This document shows positions 18,461 to 29,800 of a stretch of 64,000 bases of DNA, piece after piece. Source of the stretch: Oscheius tipulae (taxonomy: Eukaryota > Nematoda > Chromadorea > Rhabditida > Rhabditidae); NCBI GenBank assembly GCA_037178975.1, contig JASJZH010000002.1, forward strand, positions 6,871,501 through 6,935,500. Reading direction: 5' to 3'. The notes below the pieces were generated by a model that worked only from the letters and a program-made list of their open reading frames with translations, made no database searches and was not told the origin of the DNA. A program made the translations under genes and the position numbers. The first letter of the stretch is position 1. The number at the start of each line of letters is the position of its first letter.

Positions 18461-21400
18461 ATGGATCCAAGTGCCCTATTTGACGCCTTCGTGGCGGCTA
18501 ACACTTTTCGTGGTATCCAGAATACTTTTCTTCAGCTATGCACAGTTCTGGACATTGATCCCTGTGATTCCGAGGGATTGTATAAAAGGTTGGTCCATAT
18601 TTTTTTTTTCAGCTGGGAGCTTCCAGAAGCATTCAAAACCCCACCCTAACCGTAAAACTGTCTGCTGTTCGTAGAAATCGGGCGTTTATTGCAGAACAAT
18701 CTTATCAGAAAGTCGTTAATTTGCTACAATTTGGACTCACACTTTGTCCGAGTTAATTAAACTTCGCAGGGCTTTAAAGTTCCTGCCAATTTTTGAAGGC
18801 TGTGTGTGTGTTGAAAAGAAAACTACAGTATTCGCGCAGACGCATTTGGATTGAACGCTATCTTGGAATTTCTATCGTCCTATTTTCCGCTTCTCCATTA
18901 AGTTTCCCTTTTAATTTTTCTTAAATTTTTACATAATTAACACGCTATGCAAAAAAGCGCGCTGGTGATCCTGTTCAAAAACTTTTACTGATCATTTTTT
19001 ATGGATTCAAAAAGTCTATTTTGCTATTAGCCTAGGATCTTCGAGGAGGGTAAACTCCAAGCATTTAAATTTTGCAAAAAAATATTGGCAACACATTCAA
19101 AGCAAAAAAGCTAATATTTTCTTAACGAAGAGATAAAATTAGCGCACTTTTGTCATTTTTACAACCACTTTTTTCAGTATTCGAGCAAGTTTACACGATT
19201 GGAAGGCTGAAAAACTATGGAAATTGCTCGACAAGCGTGTGGAACAGGTCGAATACAAAAAACAGAAAGCGGGTGATCGACTAAACACTCTGATAATCGG
19301 AGCTGGTGCGTTATTATTATGTTTCAAAATCAAATAATTTTTTTAGGACCCTGCGGTCTCCGTTCTGCTATCGAATGTGCCCTCCTGGGCAATAGGGTTG
19401 TGGTTATTGAGCAGAGGGACCGGTTCAGCCGGAACAATGTACTCCATCTATGGGAATTCGTCATTCACGACCTCAAAGCTCTCGGAGCGAAAATTTTCTA
19501 CCCGAAGTTTTGTACGGGAAGCATTGAACATATCAGTTAGTGGTACATTTTCATTTTAAACAAACCACCATTTCAGGTATTCGCCAGCTGCAATGCATCC
19601 TGCTCAAAGTTGCCCTGGTTCTTGGAGTACAGGTTCATGAAGGAGTCTCCTTCACAGAATTGATATTCCCGAAGGATCAGCCAGACGGGACAGGTAAGTA
19701 GCCTAGCGAACAGACTATTTTTCTTATGTAGCAGTAACCAAAGTTGTAAAATTAAGTTAGCTTAATGGAAATTTACAGTGTCCGGATTCCGTGCAGCCGT
19801 CGCCCCAGAAGGACATCTCCTCTCTGAGTTCGAATTCGATGTTCTGATAGGAGCTGACGGGAAGAGAAACACAGTTCCAGGTACCTCTCACACTTTTTCT
19901 TTTTGATACTTCTTTAAGGCTTCCAACGAGACGAGATGCGTGGTAGATTGGCTATCGCGATCACTGCGAATTTTGTGAACAACAAGACTTCGGCTGAGGA
20001 ACGCGTTCCTGAAATCAGGTAATAGTTCAATTATGTTTTTATGATTTTATCATTTTTTCAGCGGAGTAGCCTACATTTTCAATCAGTCTTTCTTCAAGGA
20101 AATGTACGCGACAACCGGGGTCGATCTCGAGAATATCGTTTACTACAAGGATGAGACTCATTATTTTGTGATGTGCGCCAAGAAACAGAGCCTTCTTGAG
20201 ATGGGAGTCATCAAGAAAGATAACGACGACGTTTCCAAACTCCTGGCAGCCGACAATGTTGATCGAGACGCTCTTTGTAACTATGCAAGGGCAGCTGCTG
20301 ATTTTGCAACGCATGGAAAATTGCCAGCCCTTGATTTTGCAAAAAACCATCGATCGCAAGAAGATTTGGCCATGTTTGACTTCACAAGTCTCTACTCGGC
20401 AAAATGTGCTGTCAGACTCGTTGAGAGAAAAGACAAACGACTGCTGATGGGAATTGTCGGCGACTCTCTGCATGAACCCTTCTGGCCTACCGGATCCGGC
20501 TGTGCTCGAGGCTTTCTGGGTGTTTTTGATACTGCCTGGCTCATTCGAGAGTACGGTCTGAACCAGAAAGGTCCATTGGAGATGATAGCTGACAGGGAAA
20601 GTGTCTACAAATTGTTGGCTCAAGTTACTAAGGATAACATGCACAAGGCCATCTCAAAGTATACAATCGACCCTAAGACTCGCTACGTCTCACCCGAGTT
20701 TCATCTTTTCTCAGAAGATGTGGTTGAACTGGTCAATACGGACAATCCTCGTAGTTGTAAGTTTTCTTCTGTTCGTTAAATTAGTTTTACTTTCAGTGCC
20801 AGTGAGCCAGCCAATTCCTCTTAACAACAAGGCCAGTGTCCATGGTCACACTCCCCAACTCCTATCCTACGCCATTTGGAGATTTTGTCATCAAGCTTTG
20901 ATCTCGTTTAAACTTAAACTTTACGACCTAGATGTCTGGTATGTTCTTTCTATACTTTCATGACAGAGAATGTTTAGCTGGAGAGACGGCAAGACACTGG
21001 CAGCTCTCCTGTCCAAGTTTATGCCCGAAAAGTTCGACTACATAAGTCTGTTGTCAATCGAGGACATTTCCACCCGTCTACAAACCATTTTTCTGGCGGT
21101 CGAAGACGTTCTCCAGGTTGCGAGTCCCTGTGATGGAACCCAATGGGAGAAACTGTCCAGGGCCAGAAAGCAAGATTACATTGGAAGGATTGTTGGCGAA
21201 CTGAGATCTGATCAGGAACGGTTGATGCGGTACCTGGTCACCCCGAAAGTGGTCAGCAAACCAAGAAGTCGTACTATACAGGTAGGATTTATATCAAAGT
21301 TGATTTTATGTTTCATTTAAAGTTTTAGCAGCACCCACTTTGAACTTCTATTGCAAGACGTAAGACTATGTTTCAGGAATGGGCAGAGAAATGAAGTAGC

Positions 21401-24400
21401 AAAATAAGTTACTTGAGTCTGCCCATTTCTGACGGATTAATGTCAAAGTCGTTTTGCGTGATTGTGCAGTTGCACTTACCATTTTATAGAATCTAACTTA
21501 GTTTTCGAAAGTGATATGATTAATATATATAGCAAATTATATCATTTTCAGATGCGAGAGCCCCGAAGACGAACCCAGACTGTAGAGAAGCTCGCCCAAG
21601 ATCTGCTCGGCTGCTCTTCCTTCCAGGCCGACTGTCCTCCTCCGGCTAAAATTGTTCGAGAAAATGTCCCTGATCGTCACGCAAAAAGACTGGAACGTCT
21701 GTCACAAGAAGATGAGAATAAGAACCAATACAAGCCCGGGAACAGAGAAGAAGGAGCGTATACGAAGAGACCTCAAGTGGATAAGCTTAACCCGGAGCTA
21801 CTGTTCAAGGTCGAGAAGATTGTGACTGGAGATTTGATCAAGGAAAAGGAGAAACTGCTGTATGACGAGAAGGCAGGGAAAAAGACGTTAAAGATGAGCA
21901 GACAGGAGTTGGAGGCAATGCAAAAGAAATTGATCGACACTGGGATGCAAATCAACAGACCAGAAAATGTTACAAGCCAAGAAGAGAAAATCATGAAGAT
22001 TGTGGTCAACGACGCCCGAAAAGAAGCCGAAAGTGGATTTTCTCGTACCATCGAAACCGAGAGGTTTAAGCACTACGATGAGGCTATCAAAAAATCGGAG
22101 GAGGTCCTGAAAATGAAGGACATCGCCGGGATCGATCCGTTCAACAGATGGAAGGAAGTTCCGAAAAAGAATTTGGAGAATCAGGAAAATAACGGTATGA
22201 TAAGAGTGAGTGACGTTGTTGGATCTTAAAATGGTTAAATGTTTAGCCTATGGTCCCTGCTCAGCCGAAAAGAAACTCTGTGCCGGTGATGGAGCCCTGC
22301 TATGACAGCGTTAATGCAAGAAAACAGACTAATTGCCAGCTTTGTAATAAGGTAAGATAGCTAAATTCTACCTTTACAATGTCTGTTACACATACGTCAA
22401 CTCTAATCTGGGATAACACTTGAGAGCTGTGTGGGCTTGTTTCAAGTGTTATTCCATATAAGATTTGACAAAACGAGTTAGAAAAAGTCAAACAGTACAA
22501 AATGCAAAAACATACTCTGGAAGCGACTGATATGCTTAATAAATTATTTGGTATTTTCTAAATTAGTATAAAGCATGAATAAACTATGTTCCAGCAAAAA
22601 AAAAAATGAAATTTTAGGTCGTCTATCTGGCTGAAAGAATGCAAGTCGAGAGCATCTTCATCCACAAAAATTGCTTCCGCTGTGCCTACTGCAATCAGCC
22701 CTTGAGACTCGGGGAATATGGCAAAGACAAAGACCTGGAGTTCCACTATCCCAACAAGTATAACAGTATTTTTCATTTTTCAAATCCAATTTTCAGATTT
22801 TTCTGCAACATCCACCTCCGAATTCCGCTGAAAGAGAAAATTATGCGGATTGAGAAAGCATCTCGCTTGGCACGAGGAAATAGTAGAGAAAAAGAGACAG
22901 CAGCTGTGCCACCTCTACCTGCTAGACCTCCTCCTCAGGAGTAAGCATATTTTTAAGCAATCTTAATTAACTATTTTAAGTAATTTCACGGAGAAGACAG
23001 CAACGTTGAGCTTTTTCTCGCCAGAACAACTGAGGAACAATACAACTGGCAGAATGCAAGCTGCTGTACGCAGTGTGGTCTCTCCAGTTGCAGAGTTCAA
23101 TTCTCTGGAATCTCATACGCCAGAGAGGGCTGAGTTTGGTGTGCAGAAAACCAAGGTAACATCCTTAAAAACTTTTGCAATCCACAAATTTCAGTTGATG
23201 CTTGGCGACGAGAAGAAAGAAATTGTCAGGATGCCTTCTGGCTCGGAGACAGACGAGGATGAGGAAGAGAGAGGAATCTCTCCGGGAGGTTCCCCTGTTA
23301 AGACAGAGGATGAGGATGACAGTCTATCGGACAGTGAAGCACTCGAGGAAGATGAGCTGGCTGTCTTGGAGACTACAATCCTACAGCTTGCCGATGAGCA
23401 TCCATGTCAACTGATCACTGAAGAGCAGGTACCATATTATTCTCATTTGATTGAGCATTTTAATTGTTTTGTTTATGTTTAAACCTTTAAACGGTGTGCA
23501 ACATAATGACATTTTCTCAGGTCCTCTCAGTGATTGACAAGCTGAACGAGAAGCGAGCCCTAAATAGTACTGTTCCACAAACACCCAAAACACCAGAGAA
23601 AACAGTACGTCTGATAATTTTTTTTAATAAATCTCATTTTTAGCTTGACGAATTCTACACTCCAGAAGTCGTCTTCCGTACACCCTCTACTCGCACAGAG
23701 CTTGGCAGAGATCGCGCACGTACTATTGCGGCAATGCCGACTGAAGAAGACTTTTCTGAGTTCAAAACACCGTCTCTCGAGGATATCAAGAAACAGAAGA
23801 TGGAAGAACTGGCTCAACTTAGGAATGCCTCAAGAGTCAGAGCGGCTTCGAAGACTGACGCTGAGCTGGGACTGGAACAGAAGAGAAACAGTCTGCAGAT
23901 TCATGAGCCCACAACTCCGGTAACTTCTCGGTCTTTTACAGTCTCACCGCCCACGGATCGGAACAAGGTTTGCATTTTGCGAATAATTCGAAAATGAGAG
24001 CCAATTCCAGTCGCGTTCCTCCTCCTTGCTGAGCAATATGCCATCGCTGCAGAGAGAGACCACAGTTCAGGAACCACTTGAAGTTCACGTAGTAGGTTTT
24101 CTATATTTGGTGATTTACATTATTTTCTTCAGAAAGAACCCCAGCAGCCACAAGGAATGCTCGCCAAGTTGTTCAGTCCCGATGCTATTCGGAAAAAGTC
24201 TCCATCGCCGGCCGCTGTCCAAGCTGAACGCGTCCACTGCGAGAGCAGAAAAGAAACGAACATCTTGGGCAATGCGTTCCGTCGTCTGAGGATAAAAAAG
24301 GGAGACAGTCCACCCAGAGAACCCGTGATTATCAAGACCACTGAGCCGAAAGTTGCAGCAGTACCTCCAAGCCCTCGTGTACAGTCCGATCTGGACAGTC

Positions 24401-25090
24401 CTTCGACCTCTCAAATCCAAATCAACGAAAAGAATTTGAAGATATTCACAAGGAAAGCGGAGAAAATTATCAGGTAACAAGATATCTCTCTACTTGGGAC
24501 TTGGGAACTTAAGAACTTAGGCTATGGGAGAAGGGCGAAACCGCCAGTTGTCAATGCCAAGTCAAGACTAAGAGGTTTTGTAATGAAAGTTATATTCAGG
24601 CAACGAGATGAAAACTTCCCGCGCTCGGTTCAAGAGCTCCAACTACAGATCCAGCATAATGAGAACCGTCTCGACGAGATCTGTAAGAATGGAGAGCAAC
24701 ACGAGAAGAAACTGACCATGGACCCTCTTAATCGTTGGGAGCTGGAGTGCTGGTTGGCTCTGGTACGAGAAAAAGGGGCTCTTCAAGACGCCTTGGAAGC
24801 AAGCAGGCGGAGGCTGAAAAAGCTGGAACTACGAGCTAGATATAAGGAACTTAACGCAATGCATAAACAGAACCAGGATGAAATGTCTGACGTGAGTGAT
24901 AATTCATACAGTGGTTAAATTTAAATTTTAGTCGAAACTTCTCTCTGAAATGGCAAAAGTGTCCGAAGAAAGAGAACGGCTGGAGCAGGAGGAAGACATC
25001 AAGTTTAAGAAATTTTTCAATGTGAATGATCTCCTCAATCAGAAAGGGCATGACTACAGAAATTTCAGCCCCGTTTTTAGCGAGATGTAG
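18461..25090 (+). CDS. Mical: MICAL flavoprotein monooxygenase (FAD - CH - LIM - bMERB)
   Basis: NADPH-dependent monooxygenase that oxidises actin methionines and disassembles F-actin, acting below semaphorin/plexin and on Rab vesicles. I reconstruct 21 in-frame exons (for example 18461-18588, 19178-19305, 19347-19535, 20062-20756, 20978-21281, 21552-22205, 22247-22351, 22618-22757, 24133-24473, 24600-24891, 24932-25090), 1,544 aa. Order: FAD module with IIGAGPCGLR (about residue 82), [13 protein letters not shown] and [14 protein letters not shown]; calponin-homology domain (about 500-620, [11 protein letters not shown]); helical linker; LIM domain (CQLCNK .. CAYC .. FFCNIHL); acidic middle; C-terminal bMERB/DUF3585 coiled coil ([13 protein letters not shown]). 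All four family domains are present, so the protein looks functional. The 600-nt first intron could hide a small exon. An acceptor lies about 24 nt before the ATG. Confidence 0.95.
21374..21431 (+). other. Imperfect hairpin in a MICAL intron
   Basis: Arms CAGGAATGGGCAGA and TCTGCCCATTTCTG pair with one mismatch. An internal asymmetric bulge follows, then a second 7-bp stem (AAGTAGC/GTTACTT) and an AT-rich loop. Size and shape resemble a short miRNA precursor, but no function is shown. Confidence 0.35.
22411..22455 (+). other. Inverted repeat in a MICAL intron
   Basis: GGATAACACTTGA and TCAAGTGTTATTCC form a 13-bp stem with one bulged base around an 18-nt loop, inside the intron 22352-22617. 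Confidence 0.35.
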
Positions 25091-25194
25091 CCTTGCCTCT
25101 TTTCTTTCAGTTTGCTTATCCTTTGTACATTTGTTTTTGGGTGTATTTAAATGACTAGTCTGCTGTACAGCTCAAACCATGCCTTGCTCTAAAT

Positions 25195-25200
25195 AATAAA
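25195..25200 (+). terminator. Poly(A) signal of MICAL
   Basis: AATAAA 105 nt after the MICAL stop codon. Confidence 0.8.
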
Positions 25201-26570
25201 GTTTTGTGAACCATTAGTGCCATTCTGTTAACTTTAAAGTGAAGCGACAAAATCCCGTTGTGTCCCACCCGTTTCACCTCGTAGCCCGTCTTGAATCAGG
25301 CCGCCTCGGTGCTCGTGTTGAGTTAGTAAGTTAAAGTGCCATTTGCTGTACTTATCTTAGTTCATAATTATAGTAACAAGCAGCTAATTCGTGAGATTTA
25401 ATGAGCAGTGCTGCAGAAATAATCTGCTGTAAGTTAAGAATTTTAAGGGTACAAGTCTCTGGTCTCTCTGCCCATCGTTCATACCTGACTAGTCGTCCTC
25501 AGAAATAATTCCAACTTGTTGTTGTCTCTCTCTACCACCTCAGAATCAACTAGACGACATCTAATTAGGTTTCCTCTCGTAATGAATAATTTGCTCACCT
25601 CACAACGTGTGAACCGTGGCTGGTGTCATGGAGGTGCATTTTAAAAATGCACAAGCATCACAACGCAGATAACCCACCACTTTCTCTCAATATCCTTAGA
25701 CAGAGTGCCTGAGCCACTCAGCCATTTTTCATGAGTATCAATTACGGCAGCTTATGCCATTAGAACACAGCTCTCTTCGAGACCACTTGACTGGTGATTT
25801 GCCATCGGGCACTTCAAGCATTTTCTGGCTGACTTCTCCTTTTCCATTAGGACTCTTCTATTGTTCTCGTAGTCTTAAGACCTTGTACTGCAGCTTGTTA
25901 TTCTCTGTCTCTTTCTGTCTATTTTTGGTTCGTTTTATTACCGACCGGATGAAGCTCCCCTCCTTGCAGAGACGAACACAAATTCAGATGCCTAGTTGTT
26001 CTCATATAATTAGAGTCGGTCACGAAAAGTGAGGTCTTCGGAAAAGTGAGGAGGACCCTCGTTTCATTGTTTTAGCACATGACGTCCAAAATCACTAGAC
26101 CATGGTCTGATTTACTACTAAATGAATCTCTTTCACAGTCGTATTATTCTTTTTCTCGGTCTTTGATTATTCGCTCATTTTTCAGAGAACTTCTGGAATA
26201 GACCACTTGGAAATAGGATACCTCAAAAGAAGTCGGCCACCGGGAGTCATTCCCACGAAATATTTTTCACTTTCTATTCATTTCTGCATTAGCTTTAGTG
26301 AGCTTAAAGTCGATCAACTTTTACCGATTGCAATTCAAGTGATATTGTGTACATTTTTAAGGTGTACCATATTTAGTTTTAGCTTTATCTTGAATTTAAC
26401 CCTAGGCACATATATTATTTGGAGATATCCCTAGGCTACAGTGTCAGTTTCTCGGTGGTTGACTTGGAAGTGATCCGTACAAGCTACAAATTTTACTCGT
26501 TATGTGATACATGCCATTATTGTGCCACAAACTGATCCTAGCTACATCATATACGACTAGTATCTATTTT
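25201..26570. other. Intergenic region between MICAL and the globin gene
   Basis: No supported gene. Open frames are short and lack splice context. Confidence 0.5.
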
Positions 26571-26574
26571 AACT

Positions 26575-26636
26575 AACGTACGTTAAATTAATTGTCTTTA
26601 AGCAACGTACGTTGGATCGTTCCTCGTTCATATAAA
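26575..26636 (+). promoter_or_regulatory. Putative globin promoter: two palindromes and a TATA box
   Basis: Two identical 10-bp palindromes AACGTACGTT (26575-26584 and 26604-26613) stand 29 bp apart, centre to centre. They are followed by TATAAA at 26631-26636, about 200 nt before the proposed globin start codon. The arrangement suggests a dimer-binding element above a TATA promoter. Confidence 0.5.
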
Positions 26637-26837
26637 ATGGAAACTTAGAACAGCTAATTCTCGACGTAAACAAGTGCTCCTGATTACTCAGATCACCTGC
26701 CCAAAAAAATTTCGTTGCGAGAAAAATTAAACACTGCAGCTGTTCTGATCAAATTTCTCTTCCTTCTGCCCTTTCTCACAACTTTAATCCATCTCCTTTA
26801 CCATATTACCCATTCAGAGATCTCGCACAGCCTCGGG

Positions 26838-29800
26838 ATGTCCTCGGATCTCTGTTCGTCTCCGATGACTGGATATTATCATCGCGAGGTCACTCGAAGT
26901 CTGAGGTAAGTAAGATTAAGTAGTTGACCAATCGAGCTGATTCTTGATTTGGCTTGGAAATAACCAAATAGCGGGAGAGCACGGCAATTAGAACATGTGA
27001 GACTCTAAGAAACAGGGAGTATGGGAGGCCAAAGTATATGTAGAAAATTATGAAGAACGTCATTTTATGGAGACCGTTAAAACTCGCAAGATTTACTGCC
27101 CTTCTGCGTCAGCAATTTGGGTAGCCTGGTAACATAAGTCAGTTTTAATCCTTGTGGGAGACCGCGAGACTTCCAGTATGTACTATCCTCATCATTTGTG
27201 AGTTTTGTTTTGGGGGGTGCCAAATTTCGAGGGACGGGCCAGAGGCGATGACGACAATTCATGGTTCTGTGCACTTTGTTTATGAAATTTTGAGGATGTC
27301 GTCATTCTCATTCTTTTTAGTGATCCAGGTAAAGTCTTTCAGTCTGTCACTTTTAATATTTGAAGTCTTCCCATTGGTATCTCTCTACCGTGCGCCACCA
27401 CGAAACAAAAGCTGGCAATTCATGGCAAGTCAAGAGTTTAGTTGACAAGTCAGCTCTAGAAGAAACTTGGGAACTGCTGTTTTCAATACAAAGACAAGAC
27501 AAAAGGACGGCGAAACCGTCGTAGACGGCTGGTTTCTCTATCTATTTCTCACACATATTATTATGCCGCCGCCTGCTCAACTAGAGAACTACTTTTTAGA
27601 ATTAAACCTTTTTGGTTTTTGTCAGTTTAACTTTAAGAACCAACACTTAACTAAGCTAATAAATTCAATTTCAATTGTGTAATTCGCACCTATACGCACA
27701 AAAATTCTTAAAAGCTTATTAATCGCGGGCGGTACAGCATGAGTGATATAATTTATATTGTAGACTGGAGAAAATATTTGCCAGCAGTCCATCAAATTCC
27801 ACAATATCCAACAACGCAAGCAATTGTTCTCTGATCTTCTAGAGAGAAAGCCCTCCAATTCGGAGGATTGTATTTCGTGTGAATGTTTAATGCGACTAGA
27901 AAAGAAAAGGGGAACCCTCGTGTCTATGAATACGGGATCCTGTTGAGACTTTCTAAAAACAGAAGCCGGGGCCATTAGAATGCATTTCGGACAGAGAACA
28001 GAATCTTTTGCACCCAGATTACATACGGATCTCTCCGACGCGACTCTGAATACGCAGCTGAGTACGGATAAACCGGGGGTCCCGGATTTTGTACCGCTTT
28101 TGTCCCACTCTCTCGTAGTTCAGTAGAATGCTAGAGTGTCCGGTCTCCAACCTAAGGTCAGGCTTCTGTTTTCCCCTATTAGTGGACTTTTCCATCCCTT
28201 CAATCAGTTCGCCCGTCAGACGCAGTCCTCTTGAAGAAATTGCTTGCCAGCTCGCCAACGCCTACTAGAGCATTTTGTTTGCTACCTGGGGAGGCAGAAA
28301 GTACAGAGACACGGCCGTTTTGGGGGACACATCCTGCTCGTTAGCGGCAATTAGCCTCATATAGCCTAGTCGTCATTAGGACTTTCCCAGATTTTCTTCT
28401 CTTCAAGCCCGTTATACCTATTGTTCGAATAGAATAGTCCTCTTCCAAAGTCATAAGCGAGTATTTTCCAATTCCCAGGCGATCTGAAGCTGTCCCCTTA
28501 ATATAATAAAATCGAGTAGGGCTGAATTCTGACAAACAGCATTCTCAAAAAGTTCAGGAGTTCCATTTTTGATTACTCGTTCTATTCGTTATGGGTTTCT
28601 TTGCTCTTCCCCAAGTAGACGCAGGTCATTTTTCACGGCGAGACGGGATCCGGAGCTCAGAGATCAAGTAGGAGTTGTGATCTCTTGATTGAGCTGGTTT
28701 TTCCTCTCTTCTCGTGTTGATGTGTGTGGATAACTTAGCATAACAGCTCCCAAGCATGGGAAACTGGAGCTGTTTAATCGTTTTCCTGTTTTGTTTCGAA
28801 CCTTGTGGTAACACCTCCGTTTAGTGCCGGCGCTAAGTTTAAATCTAGTCACATTTCTAATATTTAACCATGAACGTTTAATATAAGCCAATTGTCTTTT
28901 AATTTCTAAGGTTTCACCAGTGGGTTGAAAAATTTCAATACTGACAGAGTGAGAGTCGACCGGATTATGATAAGCAGAAATATAAATAGGATATGTTTTG
29001 AAGTATTTTTTTGTTTATTCTAATATTGGTTTTTATGTTTCCGATAAATACCGTCATCGACCTTCCTCATCTACGTAGTCTGATGACCTAATTGTATTGC
29101 TCCAGATCATAAATATATTCTTACCAAATATTTCACAGCTCACCGAGTCCGCGCGCCTGCACATCCCATTGTCCCAGAACCTATTAAGTTCGGGCGAAAA
29201 GTTGTTTCCTATTAAGTTTTCCCACCACGTAATTATAATAATTTCAGTACTCGTTCATCCAATTCGAGGGAGAGGCCTCGCCGTGAGCTACAGCGCAATC
29301 GTCCTCTGACTTTTCATTCCCCGCGTGGCAGAATTCCTACCGTGTCGGTTGAGGCTGCTGCGGCACCGTCGGTGGATCAGACGACGGTGTCGGCTAGTCG
29401 ACGTGGAAGTCGAGGCGGAGACCGGATGGAGACGGTAAGTCTGGTCTGGCTGGGTCTTTCCGGAAGGATGGAGGCCGGAAATATTAGAGTCGCATTCATT
29501 CACTTAATCCACTTACGGAGCACTTCTACTTGACGTCAACAACGGGTATCATCTTCCTAGAGACGTTTCTCGCTATTTCTTGATATTTCATTTCATAAAT
29601 TACAGTTCTAAAATTACCTTCTCTCTGAATTCTCACCTTTACAGTTTAGACGTTGTAAAATTAAGATGATCCCGTGATTTGTAGAGAGCATCTTTTGCAG
29701 AAGAAGGTAGAACAGAGTTCTGTGGAGCTGGTCTATCGCATCTCACGCGTACTATCTCGGCGCGTGCTCATAGAGACTTTCAGTCCAACTACAGTAGATT

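Noticed and set aside
27000-29240. Minus-strand frames inside the first globin intron (for example 27622-27975, 28626-28891)
   Set aside because: Composition looks random, with no poly(A) signal or splice context like that seen at the nested genes.
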